Shown: positions 43,292-53,183, numbered from the stretch's first letter. The stretch: DNA of 64,000 nucleotides from Anabaena sp051781005 (GCF_051781005.1 NZ_JBPWOA010000002.1:682001-746000); one strand, 5' to 3'. A program made the numbers and translations. The notes: generated by a model not told the origin, from the letters alone.

Positions 43292-43440
43292 CGATGTGCA
43301 ACAGTCCTGATTTTAACTCAACTCTTGAGGTGAAAAACCAAAGATACTATAGCAAGTCCGGATTTGACTTCTGAGCTAACTGGTGGGAATTAGTCCTAAA
43401 GTTTGCTCACATTTCATTTAGGATTGCTGTACTAGTACTA

Positions 43441-43526
43441 GGGCAGAATTAATTACATATTGATTTTTTGTCAATTTTTTATCATGCAAAGATTGCAAAT
43501 CAGATTCTATGTAATTAATTTTGTCC
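43441..43526. repeat. 86-base palindromic element (GGGCAGAATTAATTACATA ends)
   Basis: GGGCAGAATTAATTACATA (43441-43459) and TATGTAATTAATTTTGTCC (43508-43526) pair with two mismatches. Half-sites of the same sequence occur near 19983 (ACAGAATTAATTACATA) and 59084 (GGACAGAATTAATTACA). Confidence 0.72.
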
Positions 43527-43670
43527 ACTTACTTATATTGAATTTTGAATACCATATTTCCGTAGTATTCTGTAGAGAAAGGTTTGACAGGTAGCAATAT
43601 AAATGATGTTTGCTCCAAATTTTACACGAGATAATTTATACTGATAACTGTCTGTAATTTCCCAGGTTTT

Positions 43671-44756
43671 ATGCTGCACGGATATAAAATTATTGATGCT
43701 GATTCCCATGTGATTGAGCCTCCGCAGATATGGTCTAAGTATCTAGCCCCGGAATTTAAGCATTTTGCACCTTCTCCAGACATGAAAATTCAAGGGGAAG
43801 ACATTGTGGAAAAGATATCCTTGCAAATGAGAGAAATGGGTAATCAGGAGATGATGGAGGCTCATCCTAATGCTTATCTTCATCGCTACGATGCAGAATC
43901 TCACCTCCAAGCAATGGTGCAAATGGGGGTTGATTTAGCATTTATTTATCCAACTTATGGACTGTGGCTCTTTGCCATTGATACAATGCCCGCTGAAGTT
44001 GTGGGAGCCTTTACCCATGCTTACAATACTTGGTTATATGAAGAATTTTGTAGCTATGCTCCAGATAGATTAAAAGGGGTAGGAGCTATAAATCTTCATG
44101 CCCCAGAGCAAATGGTATCAGAATTACATCGCATAGCCGATTTTGGCTGGAAGGCTGTGGTTTTACGTCCTAATCCGGTCAAAGGTCGAATTTTGAGCGA
44201 TCGCACTTATGAGCCATTTTGGACAGCCTGCGAAGAGTTAGACATTGCAGTAGCAATACATGAAGGAACCCATAGCCGCTTACCAACCACAGGTGCAGAC
44301 CGGTTTAATACTCGTTTTGCCCTCCACGCTTGTTCCCACCCAATGGAACAGATGATGGCCTTGTTGGCATTGATTGAAGGAGGAGTGTTAGAACGTCACC
44401 CTCAGCTAAGAGTAGGCTTTCTAGAGTCTGGTTGTGGTTGGCTTCCCTATTGGCTCTGGCGCATGGACGAAGAGTATGATAATTTACATTGGGAGGTCAA
44501 AGATCATGTCAAAATGAAGCCATCAGAGTACTTCCGTCGTCAGTGCTTTGTAGGTATCGAACCTTCCGAACCTTATTTACCTCAAATTATCGAATATATC
44601 GGTTCTGATAACTTAATCTTCGGCTCTGATTACCCTCACATGGATCATAAACCAAACATCGTGAACACAGTTATAGAGCTTGAGGCACAGTTATCTCAAG
44701 AAACGGTACAAAAGATTGTTTGGGATAATCCCAGCCGTTTTTACAGTTTGGCTTGA
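43671..44756 (+). CDS. Amidohydrolase_2 family metal-dependent hydrolase
   Basis: A 361-residue TIM-barrel hydrolase: IIDADSHVIEPPQIWSKYLA at the N-terminus (Asp-x-His metal site in altered form, DADSH), VGAINLHAPEQM, AIHEGTHSRLP, LHACSHPMEQMMALLALIEG, GFLESGCGWLPYWLWRMDEE and the catalytic Asp in IFGSDYPHMDH. Members are decarboxylases or hydrolases of aromatic acids and related compounds (ACMSD, amidohydrolase 2). A role in tailoring or resistance for the YcaO product is possible from its place 590 bases after the cyclodehydratase, but it is not shown by sequence. The following unknown paralogue starts only 21 bases downstream, so these two form an operon. Confidence 0.88.
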   Translation: MLHGYKIIDADSHVIEPPQIWSKYLAPEFKHFAPSPDMKIQGEDIVEKISLQMREMGNQEMMEAHPNAYLHRYDAESHLQAMVQMGVDLAFIYPTYGLWLFAIDTMPAEVVGAFTHAYNTWLYEEFCSYAPDRLKGVGAINLHAPEQMVSELHRIADFGWKAVVLRPNPVKGRILSDRTYEPFWTACEELDIAVAIHEGTHSRLPTTGADRFNTRFALHACSHPMEQMMALLALIEGGVLERHPQLRVGFLESGCGWLPYWLWRMDEEYDNLHWEVKDHVKMKPSEYFRRQCFVGIEPSEPYLPQIIEYIGSDNLIFGSDYPHMDHKPNIVNTVIELEAQLSQETVQKIVWDNPSRFYSLA

Positions 44757-44777
44757 ACATTAAATTAAGGATGCACT

Positions 44778-45851
44778 ATGATCATAAATCAACAAGAATT
44801 AGCCTCCAGGACTCCATTAATCAAACAAGATAAAATGGGTTCAGGACAGTGGTATAGTCCTCACACATATTATCAAATCCTCTCAGTTACCCCCTCTGAA
44901 AAGAGAACAGAAGGGAAATATATAAAAACTACAATAGTAGCTAAACCCAAGGGAGAATTCGACCAATATTTAATTGATCCAGCAACTCAAGAAAGGCTGA
45001 AACCCTATTGTGAAAGCCCGGAGGATCTTGGTAATAGTATAGGCTCTTATTTACCCTCACCTGGAGTAGTTTTAGCAGAAGGTTTTGTGGATGCGGTATT
45101 CCCAAGCAATTCTTCACAAAATCAACGCATTGGGGAGATCAACAATTTTTATGAATCAACCCGAAATCTACTTCAAAGCCGCAAAATATCCCAGCTAATT
45201 GCTACAACATGGTACTTTTATATAGAAGCAAGAAAAACAAATATTTGGAATAATTTTGTGTATGGTAAATGGGATGAAATTGATGCTGAAATGTTAAATG
45301 CACTCATAGCTAGAGAGATTTTCCTTGCTGATCAAAGCAGTTTACCATCCGATATTGACCCAGAAAATATTGATATCTATTATCCACTAAAGGATATAGA
45401 TAAAGCTAATGCAGAACCAAAATTTATGATTTTGCCCAATAGTAACGCGTGGCAGGGAATTGCTTTAAGTCTTTTAATGGCAGGACAGGCATATCGAGAG
45501 ATTAAAAAAAGTGCCAAAACATACTATCACCAAATTTCTCAACCCATTTTAAGTACAGGTGAAATAGTGAATAGGTATGGAATAGTAGTAGAGTGGCATG
45601 GCTATGAAGGCAAGATAAAAGAATTGCGTATAACTCCAGGAGGTTCTTCTACTGCTTTCCAAGCTATTATTCCTTATCCTCCCATTCCTTCCGAAATCAA
45701 CCTCCCTCCCGAACATATTAAAAAATGGGCTGAAGCTGACGATGAAGGAGAAGATTTTCCATTTTATTCCAAAACAGAAGATGGGAAATATTCAATAGAT
45801 GTCAACTATGTCACGCCTCCATATCCCTATCTACCCCTAACTTCTAGTTAG
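44778..45851 (+). CDS. Unknown protein, paralogue 1, with TPPxPYxPL tail
   Basis: A 357-residue protein that I do not recognise. No signal peptide or membrane segment is visible. Segments shared with the next gene are GQWYSPHTYYQILSVTP, IGSYLPSPGVVLAEGF, NNFYESTRNLLQSRKISQLI, the central WQGIALSLLMAGQAYREIKK, YHQISQPILSTGEIVNRYGI, IPYPPIPSEINLPPEHIKKW and the tail YVTPPYPYLPLTSS. The C-terminal Ser-Ser after a Pro-rich strand is noteworthy beside a cyclodehydratase that modifies Ser/Thr/Cys. It could be an enzyme, a carrier or a large substrate; none is proved. It follows the amidohydrolase gene by 21 bases, with AAGGA before the ATG. Confidence 0.8.
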   Translation: MIINQQELASRTPLIKQDKMGSGQWYSPHTYYQILSVTPSEKRTEGKYIKTTIVAKPKGEFDQYLIDPATQERLKPYCESPEDLGNSIGSYLPSPGVVLAEGFVDAVFPSNSSQNQRIGEINNFYESTRNLLQSRKISQLIATTWYFYIEARKTNIWNNFVYGKWDEIDAEMLNALIAREIFLADQSSLPSDIDPENIDIYYPLKDIDKANAEPKFMILPNSNAWQGIALSLLMAGQAYREIKKSAKTYYHQISQPILSTGEIVNRYGIVVEWHGYEGKIKELRITPGGSSTAFQAIIPYPPIPSEINLPPEHIKKWAEADDEGEDFPFYSKTEDGKYSIDVNYVTPPYPYLPLTSS

Positions 45852-46055
45852 AATAATTGGGAACAAGTAACAATACTGTTGTTTTTACAGTTTGGTTTAA
45901 AATTTTTGGAGTTGCTGGATTGAGGTATGAAAATCAAAAAATTCATTACTCAAACTCTTACTTTTTTCGCCTTTGCGAGAAATAAATTTATACCTTCATT
46001 CAGCAACACTAAATTTCCTAAAGTTTGTTAACATTCAAGAGGACAAAATATCATT

Positions 46056-47138
46056 ATGAACAATTCACAAAAGGTATCAAAATCTATGAACTCTTCAGAA
46101 ATAAAACAGTGGTATGACAACGATGATACTTATTATCAAATATTATTAGTTTCTCCTTGCCAGAATAAGAATAATCAGGAGATTAAAGGGAAAAAAATAG
46201 ACACAAAAATTGTGGTTAAAACAAGACGAGACTTTAATCAATATCGGCTTGACCAGCAAACTCAAAAAAAGCTAAAAGACTATTACCCAGATCAGAAAAA
46301 TACTCAGAAGGACACTATAGGCTCATATTTACCCTCTTCCGGAGCAATTTTCCCGGAAGGTTATATAAATTCGCTATGTCCAAATGAGTCTGTACAAAAT
46401 TCTGTTGTCGCACTTAATAATTTTTATGAAACAACTCAAACCCTACTGCAAACCCGCAAAATATCCCAGCTAATTGCCAAAACTTGGTATGCTTATTTAA
46501 CAGCACAGAAAAACCGTGAACATTGGGAAGACTTCACAGGTGGTCGTTGGACTGGTGTGGATATTGATATTTTAGATGGTCTTATATCTAGAGAAATTTT
46601 CTTTTTTGATCAAGCATTTTCTCCTGATTATCTAGAACCAGATAACCTCAATATTTATTATCCATTAAATCAGAAATTGAACCAAGATGGGAAACCTGCC
46701 GAAGACAGATATTTGATTCTGCCTAGTAGTGAAGGTTGGCAGGGAATTACCTTGAGCCTATTAATGGCAGGACAGGCATATTATGAAGTTAAAGAAGGTG
46801 ACGAAACACAATACCACCAAATCTCTCCACCTATTCTAAGTACAGGTGATATCGTTTTCAGATATGGAATAGAAGTGGATTGGAATAACTTTAAAGGCAA
46901 TATACAAGAGATGCAACTAGAGCCAGGAAAGTATTCTGTGGCTAGTAAAGCTACTGTTCCCTATCCTCCAATACCTTCAGAAAGAAACCTATCTATCAGA
47001 GAAATTAAAGAATGGGCTAATGCTAAAGAAGAAAATGGAGAATTGCCATTTTATATTAAGGATCAAGATGGAAACTATTACTTAGATGTGAAGTATTTTA
47101 CGCCACCTTCTCCTTATATGCCTCTAAGTACCTGTTAG
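46056..47138 (+). CDS. Unknown protein, paralogue 2, with TPPxPYxPL tail
   Basis: A 360-residue paralogue of the preceding protein, similar along its whole length, with the same blocks: IKQWYDNDDTYYQILLVSP, IGSYLPSSGAIFPEGY, NNFYETTQTLLQTRKISQLI, WQGITLSLLMAGQAYYEVKE, YHQISPPILSTGDIVFRYGI, VPYPPIPSERNLSIREIKEW, ending YFTPPSPYMPLSTC. Its last residues are Ser-Thr-Cys, all possible YcaO targets, against Thr-Ser-Ser in paralogue 1. A start at MNNSQKVSK (46056) follows GAGG. The 204-base spacer to paralogue 1 holds no gene. Function is unknown; conservation of internal blocks argues for a folded domain rather than a mere leader. Confidence 0.8.
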   Translation: MNNSQKVSKSMNSSEIKQWYDNDDTYYQILLVSPCQNKNNQEIKGKKIDTKIVVKTRRDFNQYRLDQQTQKKLKDYYPDQKNTQKDTIGSYLPSSGAIFPEGYINSLCPNESVQNSVVALNNFYETTQTLLQTRKISQLIAKTWYAYLTAQKNREHWEDFTGGRWTGVDIDILDGLISREIFFFDQAFSPDYLEPDNLNIYYPLNQKLNQDGKPAEDRYLILPSSEGWQGITLSLLMAGQAYYEVKEGDETQYHQISPPILSTGDIVFRYGIEVDWNNFKGNIQEMQLEPGKYSVASKATVPYPPIPSERNLSIREIKEWANAKEENGELPFYIKDQDGNYYLDVKYFTPPSPYMPLSTC

Positions 47139-47375
47139 TAACAATTTGAGTTTCTTACTTCCTTGTGGTTATAAAATTACCTGGTTTTTAGTCAAGATAT
47201 TGAACATTAAATACAATCTCTAATCTAACTACCTAACCAACTCCAAGGAAGTAAGTACATACAACAAAAAACATATGTCATAATAGCAAAGCTTTGAAAA
47301 TAAACCTGATACTGCTATTTGTAAAATTTTGGGATGACCCAATAAATTAATTCATAAATACGTCTTATCTTAATT

Positions 47376-50300
47376 ATGTTTAACCTAATAGACTACTATC
47401 AGAATGAAAAAATATATGAGAGTTCTAATTCGTTAGTTTATCGAGGCATTATCAAGTCAGATAATCAACCGATTATTATGAAAATTCTCAAAGAGAATTA
47501 CCCTACACAATCAGAACTAACTCGATATAAGCAGGAATACGAAATTGCCCATTCCTTAAAAACAGATAAAATTGTCAAAGCCTATGACTTAAAGCGATAT
47601 AAAAATACATTAGTAATTCTCTTGGAGGACTTTGGAGGACAATCTTTAAACCTATTAATCTCCAAAGATCAGTTTACCCTAGAAGAATTTCTCACCATTG
47701 CTATTAAAACTACCGAAAGTTTGGCAGCTATTCATACTGCTAATATTATCCACAAAGACATTAACCCTGCGAATATAGTTTATAACCAAAAAACTAAACA
47801 ACTAAAAATTATTGATTTTGGCATTTCTACCCATTTGTCTCAAGCAAATCAGACTATTTGCAATATCAATCAATTAGAAGGAACGTTAGCTTATATTGCC
47901 CCAGAGCAAACTGGTAGAATGAACCGAGGGATAGATTACCGCAGTGATTTTTATTCTCTGGGTGTCACCTTCTATGAACTGTTGACTCGTCAACTCCCTT
48001 TTACAACTAATGACCCGATAGAATTAGTCCATTGTCATATTGCACAACATCCAAAATCACCTCATGAATTAATCTCCTCTATTCCATTGACAGTATCTAA
48101 TATTGTCATGAAATTATTAGCAAAAACCCCAGAGGAAAGATATCAAAGTGCTTGGGGAATTAAAGCAGATTTAGAAACCTGTCTTCAGCAATTAAAGACT
48201 ACAGGAAAAATTGCTCAATTGTCTTTAGGTAGTCAAGATATTGCTGATAAGTTTCATATTCCTCAAAAACTCTATGGTCGAGAGCAAGAAATTACGCAAC
48301 TATTAGCTACTTTTGAGCGAGTTAGCCAAGGTAATACTGAAATAATTCTCGTTTCTGGTTATTCAGGCATTGGTAAATCTGCCTTAGTCAATGAAATCCA
48401 TAAACCCATTACACAGCAAAGGGGATACTTTATCAATGGTAAATTTGACCAGTTACAGAGAGATATTCCTTACGCAGCGATAAACCAAGCTTTCCAAGGG
48501 TTAATCCGTCAACTATTGAGTGAACCGGAAATAACCCTACAAATTTGGAAAGAGAAAATATTAAAAGCTTTAGGAAATAATGGTCAAATAATTATTGATG
48601 TAATTCCAGACTTGGAAAAAATTGTCGGTAAACAGTCACCTGTTGAGCAAATAGGAGCAACTGAATCACAAAATCGGTTTAACTTATTCTTTGCCAGATT
48701 TATTCATATTTTCAGTCAAAAAGAACATCCTTTAGCTATCTTTCTTGATGACTTACAATGGGCAGATTTACCATCTTTGAATTTAATTGAGAAATTAATT
48801 ACCAATGCTGATAGCCCATATTTATTGATTATCGGGGCATATCGAGATAATGAAGTCAGTCCTACCCATCCTTTAATACAAACATTAGAGCAAATTAGAA
48901 AAGTTGAAGTGACCGTTAATCAAATTATTCTTCAACCTTTGGGAATTAGTGATGTTAAACAATTAATAGCTGATACCCTAAATTGTTGCAGAGAAGAGGT
49001 ACAATCTTTAGCAGAGTTAGTAACTAAGAAAACTGCTGGTAATTCTTTCTTTATTACTCAATTATTACAAATATTATACCAAGAAAAATTATTAGTATTT
49101 ACTATCACTCAATTTCCCCTTAATCAAAGAGAAAATAATAGAGGTTTTTGGCATTGGGATATTGAGCAAATACAACGAGTAGGAATAACTGATAATGTAG
49201 TTGATTTAATGGTCAGAAAGATTGAAAAACTAGATAAAAATACACAAAATATTTTAAAATTAGCTGCTTGTATAGGAAATGAATTTAACTTAGAAATTTT
49301 GTCAATTGTTAATAAAAAATCCCCGATTGTCACCGCTCAAGAACTACAACCAGCACTTCAGGAAGGCTTAATCATTCCCTTAAATAATAACTATAAACTA
49401 CCTCTGTTATGGAATCAGGAAGAAATATCAAGTAATACTTCAGAAAGTTCCTTAGCTTTCCTCCCCCAATCTACTGCATCCATTCCCTATAAATTTTTAC
49501 ATGACCGAGTTCAACAAGCGGCTTATATTCTTATTTTAGAAGCAGAAAAAAAATCTATTCGTTTGCAAATAGGCCGCCTCTTATGGAAAAACACTCAAGC
49601 AGATGAATTAGAAGAAAATATTTTTAATATTGTCAATCAACTTAATGAAGGAGCAGAATTAATAGAGCAGCAACTAGAGAAAGATGAGTTAGCCAAATTG
49701 AATCTTCAAGCTGGTAAAAAATCTAAGGCATCTACAGCTTATGAACCTGGTCTTAAATATTTAGAAACTGGATTAAGACTTTTAGCTTCCAATAGCTGGG
49801 ATTATCAGTATGAATTGACATGGGAATTGCATATAGAAACATTAGAACTACTTTATTTAAACACTAAGTTTGAGCAATTTGAAAAACTATCTGAAATACT
49901 TCTAAAACAAGCTAAAAAACTTTTAGATAAAGCCAAGGTAAATCAGTTAAAAATAGTATATTACTTTACAACACTTAAACCACATCAGGCAATAGATACT
50001 GCACTGCAAACCTTGTTATATTTTGGCATATCTATATCTCTAGAATCCACAAATATAGGCGAAAAAATTGAACAACAACAAGGCTTAATTGAATCATTTT
50101 TAAAAGCTAAACATCTTGAAGATATTGAAGATTTAGCCAACTTACCTGTAATGACTGATCAAACAAAAATAGCAGTGATATCAATATTACAGCAAGTTAG
50201 TTCAGCCACACTTACGATCAACTTTCCTTTAGCTGTTGAGGTCATATTAACCCAGCTTAATCTCTGTATACAGTATGGAAATCCACTACACGCAGGATAT

Positions 50301-53183
50301 ATATATAGCACTTATGGAATGCTGGTGTGTAGCTTAAAAGGAGAAGTTAACTATGGAAATAAGTTTGGTAAGCTGGCTCTAAAGCTATTAGAAAAATTTA
50401 ATAATCCCAAATTAGAAGCCCATGTTGTGCAGATATACTACGGAAATATCTGGCACTGGAAAGAGTTTCTTAGAAATATAGATGTACACAACAAATTAAG
50501 ACATGGATTTAACACAGGTATAGATACAGGAGAAAATGAGTGTGCTTCTTATGCGGCTATAGATTATTGCTTTATGAGGTTTATATGTGGATATAGTTTG
50601 GAAGATGTTGATAGAGAATACCAAAAATATTCTGCTTTTATCGAAAAAACAAAAATAGTTTTTTGTATATATTGCATAAAAATACTTCATAAAATAGCGA
50701 TTAATTTTTTGGAAATTAACAATGATCATGGCTTGATTATTGGTAAATCTAAAAAAGAAGAGGAAGAAACTTTAAAAGGTTGGATTCAAAATCAGTCAAA
50801 TGACTGGTTAATCTTTTTTGTGTTTTTTGCCAAGACTGTATATTTTTATTTTTTCAAGAATTATACTGAAGCTTATAGTAATGGAATAGAAGCGAATAAA
50901 TATGTAATAGCTTCTAGTGCTTTTTTAACAGCACCCCAACATAATTTTTATTTTTCTCTTTCTTTACTTGCTCATTGTAATGCTTGTAATATCCAGCAGC
51001 AAGAAGAATTAATCAAGCAAGTAGACAAAAATCAGGAGAACATGAAAACATGGGCTAACCACTGCCTAGAAAATTTTCAACATAAATATGATTTAGTGGC
51101 AGCAGAAAAAGCACGAGTCTTAGGACAAAATTGGCAAGCAGAAGAATTATATGAAAAAGCTATTCAAGGCGCTAAGAAATATGAATTTATCCATGAAGAA
51201 GCTTTAGCTTATGAACGAGCAGCAGAATTTTATCTGCAACTGGGTAGGGAAGAAATTGGGCAGCTATATCTGAAAAATGCACACCATTGTTACACCCATT
51301 GGGGGGCTAAAGCCAAAGTCAAACAATTAGAAGATGAATATCCACAATATTTTATAAGAACTACAAACAAAGGGGAGGCTAAAAGCCTCAGTCCCACTAT
51401 TTCTACTAGTGGTAATGATGGAACATTTCTCGATTTAACAACAGTTATTAAAGCATCTCAAGTCCTAGCGGGAGAAATTGTTCTAGGTAAGTTGCTGGCA
51501 AAGTTAATGAAAATTGTGATTGAAAATGCTGGCGCTCAAAAAGGCTTTTTGCTTCTAAATTCTGATGATCACTGGGTGATTGAGGCGGTAGGAGCAATAA
51601 ATTCTGATGACCTTACCATACTAGAATCCATCCCGGTAGACTCACTAGATGACTCCACCCATGACCTGCTCCTCTCAAGCGCTATCATCAACTATGTTGC
51701 CCGCACTCAGGAAAATGTAGTTCTCAATGATGCCGCCCATGAGGGACAATTTACCCGTGATTCTTATATTATCGCTACTCTACCTAAATCAATTCTCTGT
51801 ACTCCCTTACTCAATCAAGGGAAATTGAGCGGTATTTTATATTTAGAAAATAATCTCACAACGGGAGCATTTACACCAGAGAGAGTTGAAGTTTTAAATA
51901 TTCTTTCTAGTCAAGCTGCTATCTCAATTGAAAATTCTCGCCTCTACGCAACCTTAGAACAAAAAGTAGAAGAACGTACTCAAGAACTGTCACAAACTCT
52001 GGAAATTCTCAAAGCCACTCAAGCTAAATTAGAATTTGAAAATGCCCTGTTAAAAAGTGACGAAGAAGCCTCAAGTTATAATTATCAAGTTGGCGGTAGT
52101 TTGCCAATTGATGCTCCTACTTATGTAGTGCGTTCTGCTGATCGTTATCTTTATAAAGCATTAAGAAGTGGAGAATTTTGTTATATTCTCAATACCCGAC
52201 AAATGGGTAAATCAAGTTTGATGGTGCGGATGATGCACTATTTACAACAAGAAGGTTTTTGCTGTGCTGCCATTGATATGACTCGAATTGGTAGTGAAAA
52301 TATTACCCCAGATCAATGGTACAAGGGATTAGCTGTAGAGTTGTGGCAGGGTTTTGACCTGTTTGGTAAGGTTAATTTAAAAGCTTGGTGGCAAGAAAAT
52401 ATCGAACTTTCTCCTGTGCAGAGATTGAGTAGATTTTTTGAAGAAGTTTTGTTAAATGAAGTTAAATTATCAGATGGTACTCCTGCACCGAAAATAGTTA
52501 TCTTTTTAGATGAAATTGATTGTATTTTAGGTTTGGAATTTTCAGTCAATGACTTCTTTACTTTAGTTCGCTCTTGCTATAATCAGCGAGGTATTAATCC
52601 AGAGTATAAGCGATTGTGCTTTGTTTTATTGGGAGTTGCTACACCTAGTGATTTAATTACAGATTATCGCCGAACGCCTTTTAATATTGGTCAGGCTATT
52701 CAACTGCAAGGTTTTCAATTACACGAAGCTCAACCTCTACTACATGGGTTTTCAGACAAGGTTAGCAACCCGCAAGCGGTACTTAGAGAAGTATTGTTCT
52801 GGACTAACGGCCAGCCTTTTTTAACCCAAAAGATTTGCCAGATGGTTCGCAATTCCTCATCTTCTATATCTGAAAAAAGTGAAAAAGCCTGGGTTGAGAA
52901 TTTAATCCACACTAGTATTATAGACGATTGGGAAGCTCAAGACGAACCAGAGCATTTAAGGACGATTCGCGATCGCATCCTCAAAGGTGAACAACCCGCT
53001 ACTTCAATGCTAGAACTCTATCGACAAGTATTAGAAAATGGAAAGATGAAAGCAGCTGATAGTCTAGAAGAGCGAGAATTGATATTATCAGGGTTATTAG
53101 TTAAAGAAGAGAGTTATTTAAAAATCCATAACCGGATTTATGAAGTTGTTTTTAATACAACTTGGATTTTACAAAATATATGA
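47376..53183 (+). CDS. Giant signalling protein: Ser/Thr kinase, AAA ATPase, GAF and AAA-like C-terminal domain
   Basis: 1935 residues. A Ser/Thr kinase occupies about 10-275 (Lys36 in IIMKILKE, HKDINPAN with Asp128, DFG 147-149, APEQTGRMNR). An AAA_16/STAND ATPase spans about 295-640 (Walker A SGYSGIGKSALVNE near 328-338, Walker B LAIFLDDLQWAD near 455). A long helical, TPR-like region covers about 690-1320, a GAF domain about 1365-1525, and a short coiled coil EQKVEERTQELSQTLEILKA follows. An AAA-like (AAA_35) domain spans about 1570-1925 (VGGSLPIDAPTYVVR, NTRQMGKSSLMVRMM, IVIFLDEIDCILG). Cyanobacterial kinase-AAA-GAF proteins usually end in a histidine kinase; here that position holds the AAA-like domain, homologous to the N-terminal half of the protein at 59420. 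Confidence 0.92.
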   Translation: MFNLIDYYQNEKIYESSNSLVYRGIIKSDNQPIIMKILKENYPTQSELTRYKQEYEIAHSLKTDKIVKAYDLKRYKNTLVILLEDFGGQSLNLLISKDQFTLEEFLTIAIKTTESLAAIHTANIIHKDINPANIVYNQKTKQLKIIDFGISTHLSQANQTICNINQLEGTLAYIAPEQTGRMNRGIDYRSDFYSLGVTFYELLTRQLPFTTNDPIELVHCHIAQHPKSPHELISSIPLTVSNIVMKLLAKTPEERYQSAWGIKADLETCLQQLKTTGKIAQLSLGSQDIADKFHIPQKLYGREQEITQLLATFERVSQGNTEIILVSGYSGIGKSALVNEIHKPITQQRGYFINGKFDQLQRDIPYAAINQAFQGLIRQLLSEPEITLQIWKEKILKALGNNGQIIIDVIPDLEKIVGKQSPVEQIGATESQNRFNLFFARFIHIFSQKEHPLAIFLDDLQWADLPSLNLIEKLITNADSPYLLIIGAYRDNEVSPTHPLIQTLEQIRKVEVTVNQIILQPLGISDVKQLIADTLNCCREEVQSLAELVTKKTAGNSFFITQLLQILYQEKLLVFTITQFPLNQRENNRGFWHWDIEQIQRVGITDNVVDLMVRKIEKLDKNTQNILKLAACIGNEFNLEILSIVNKKSPIVTAQELQPALQEGLIIPLNNNYKLPLLWNQEEISSNTSESSLAFLPQSTASIPYKFLHDRVQQAAYILILEAEKKSIRLQIGRLLWKNTQADELEENIFNIVNQLNEGAELIEQQLEKDELAKLNLQAGKKSKASTAYEPGLKYLETGLRLLASNSWDYQYELTWELHIETLELLYLNTKFEQFEKLSEILLKQAKKLLDKAKVNQLKIVYYFTTLKPHQAIDTALQTLLYFGISISLESTNIGEKIEQQQGLIESFLKAKHLEDIEDLANLPVMTDQTKIAVISILQQVSSATLTINFPLAVEVILTQLNLCIQYGNPLHAGYIYSTYGMLVCSLKGEVNYGNKFGKLALKLLEKFNNPKLEAHVVQIYYGNIWHWKEFLRNIDVHNKLRHGFNTGIDTGENECASYAAIDYCFMRFICGYSLEDVDREYQKYSAFIEKTKIVFCIYCIKILHKIAINFLEINNDHGLIIGKSKKEEEETLKGWIQNQSNDWLIFFVFFAKTVYFYFFKNYTEAYSNGIEANKYVIASSAFLTAPQHNFYFSLSLLAHCNACNIQQQEELIKQVDKNQENMKTWANHCLENFQHKYDLVAAEKARVLGQNWQAEELYEKAIQGAKKYEFIHEEALAYERAAEFYLQLGREEIGQLYLKNAHHCYTHWGAKAKVKQLEDEYPQYFIRTTNKGEAKSLSPTISTSGNDGTFLDLTTVIKASQVLAGEIVLGKLLAKLMKIVIENAGAQKGFLLLNSDDHWVIEAVGAINSDDLTILESIPVDSLDDSTHDLLLSSAIINYVARTQENVVLNDAAHEGQFTRDSYIIATLPKSILCTPLLNQGKLSGILYLENNLTTGAFTPERVEVLNILSSQAAISIENSRLYATLEQKVEERTQELSQTLEILKATQAKLEFENALLKSDEEASSYNYQVGGSLPIDAPTYVVRSADRYLYKALRSGEFCYILNTRQMGKSSLMVRMMHYLQQEGFCCAAIDMTRIGSENITPDQWYKGLAVELWQGFDLFGKVNLKAWWQENIELSPVQRLSRFFEEVLLNEVKLSDGTPAPKIVIFLDEIDCILGLEFSVNDFFTLVRSCYNQRGINPEYKRLCFVLLGVATPSDLITDYRRTPFNIGQAIQLQGFQLHEAQPLLHGFSDKVSNPQAVLREVLFWTNGQPFLTQKICQMVRNSSSSISEKSEKAWVENLIHTSIIDDWEAQDEPEHLRTIRDRILKGEQPATSMLELYRQVLENGKMKAADSLEERELILSGLLVKEESYLKIHNRIYEVVFNTTWILQNI

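Larger units (their letters stand above)
43082..43670. other. Intergenic region between YcaO and amidohydrolase genes; repeats, no precursor gene seen
   Basis: I looked for a precursor peptide and found none that convinces. A 26-codon frame at 43295 (MCNSPDFNSTLEVKNQRYYS...) has no ribosome-binding site or leader-like motif. The region is filled by a 50-base repeat (43096-43145), repeat-like sequence at 43195-43245, three tandem TTAAATTCAG units (43261-43291) and a palindromic element (43441-43526). Confidence 0.55.

Noticed and set aside
43295..43375. A 26-codon frame (MCNSPDFNSTLEVKN...) after the YcaO gene as a possible RiPP precursor
   Set aside because: It has no ribosome-binding site, no leader-like motif and no repeated or Cys/Ser/Thr-rich core, and it lies among dispersed repeats.
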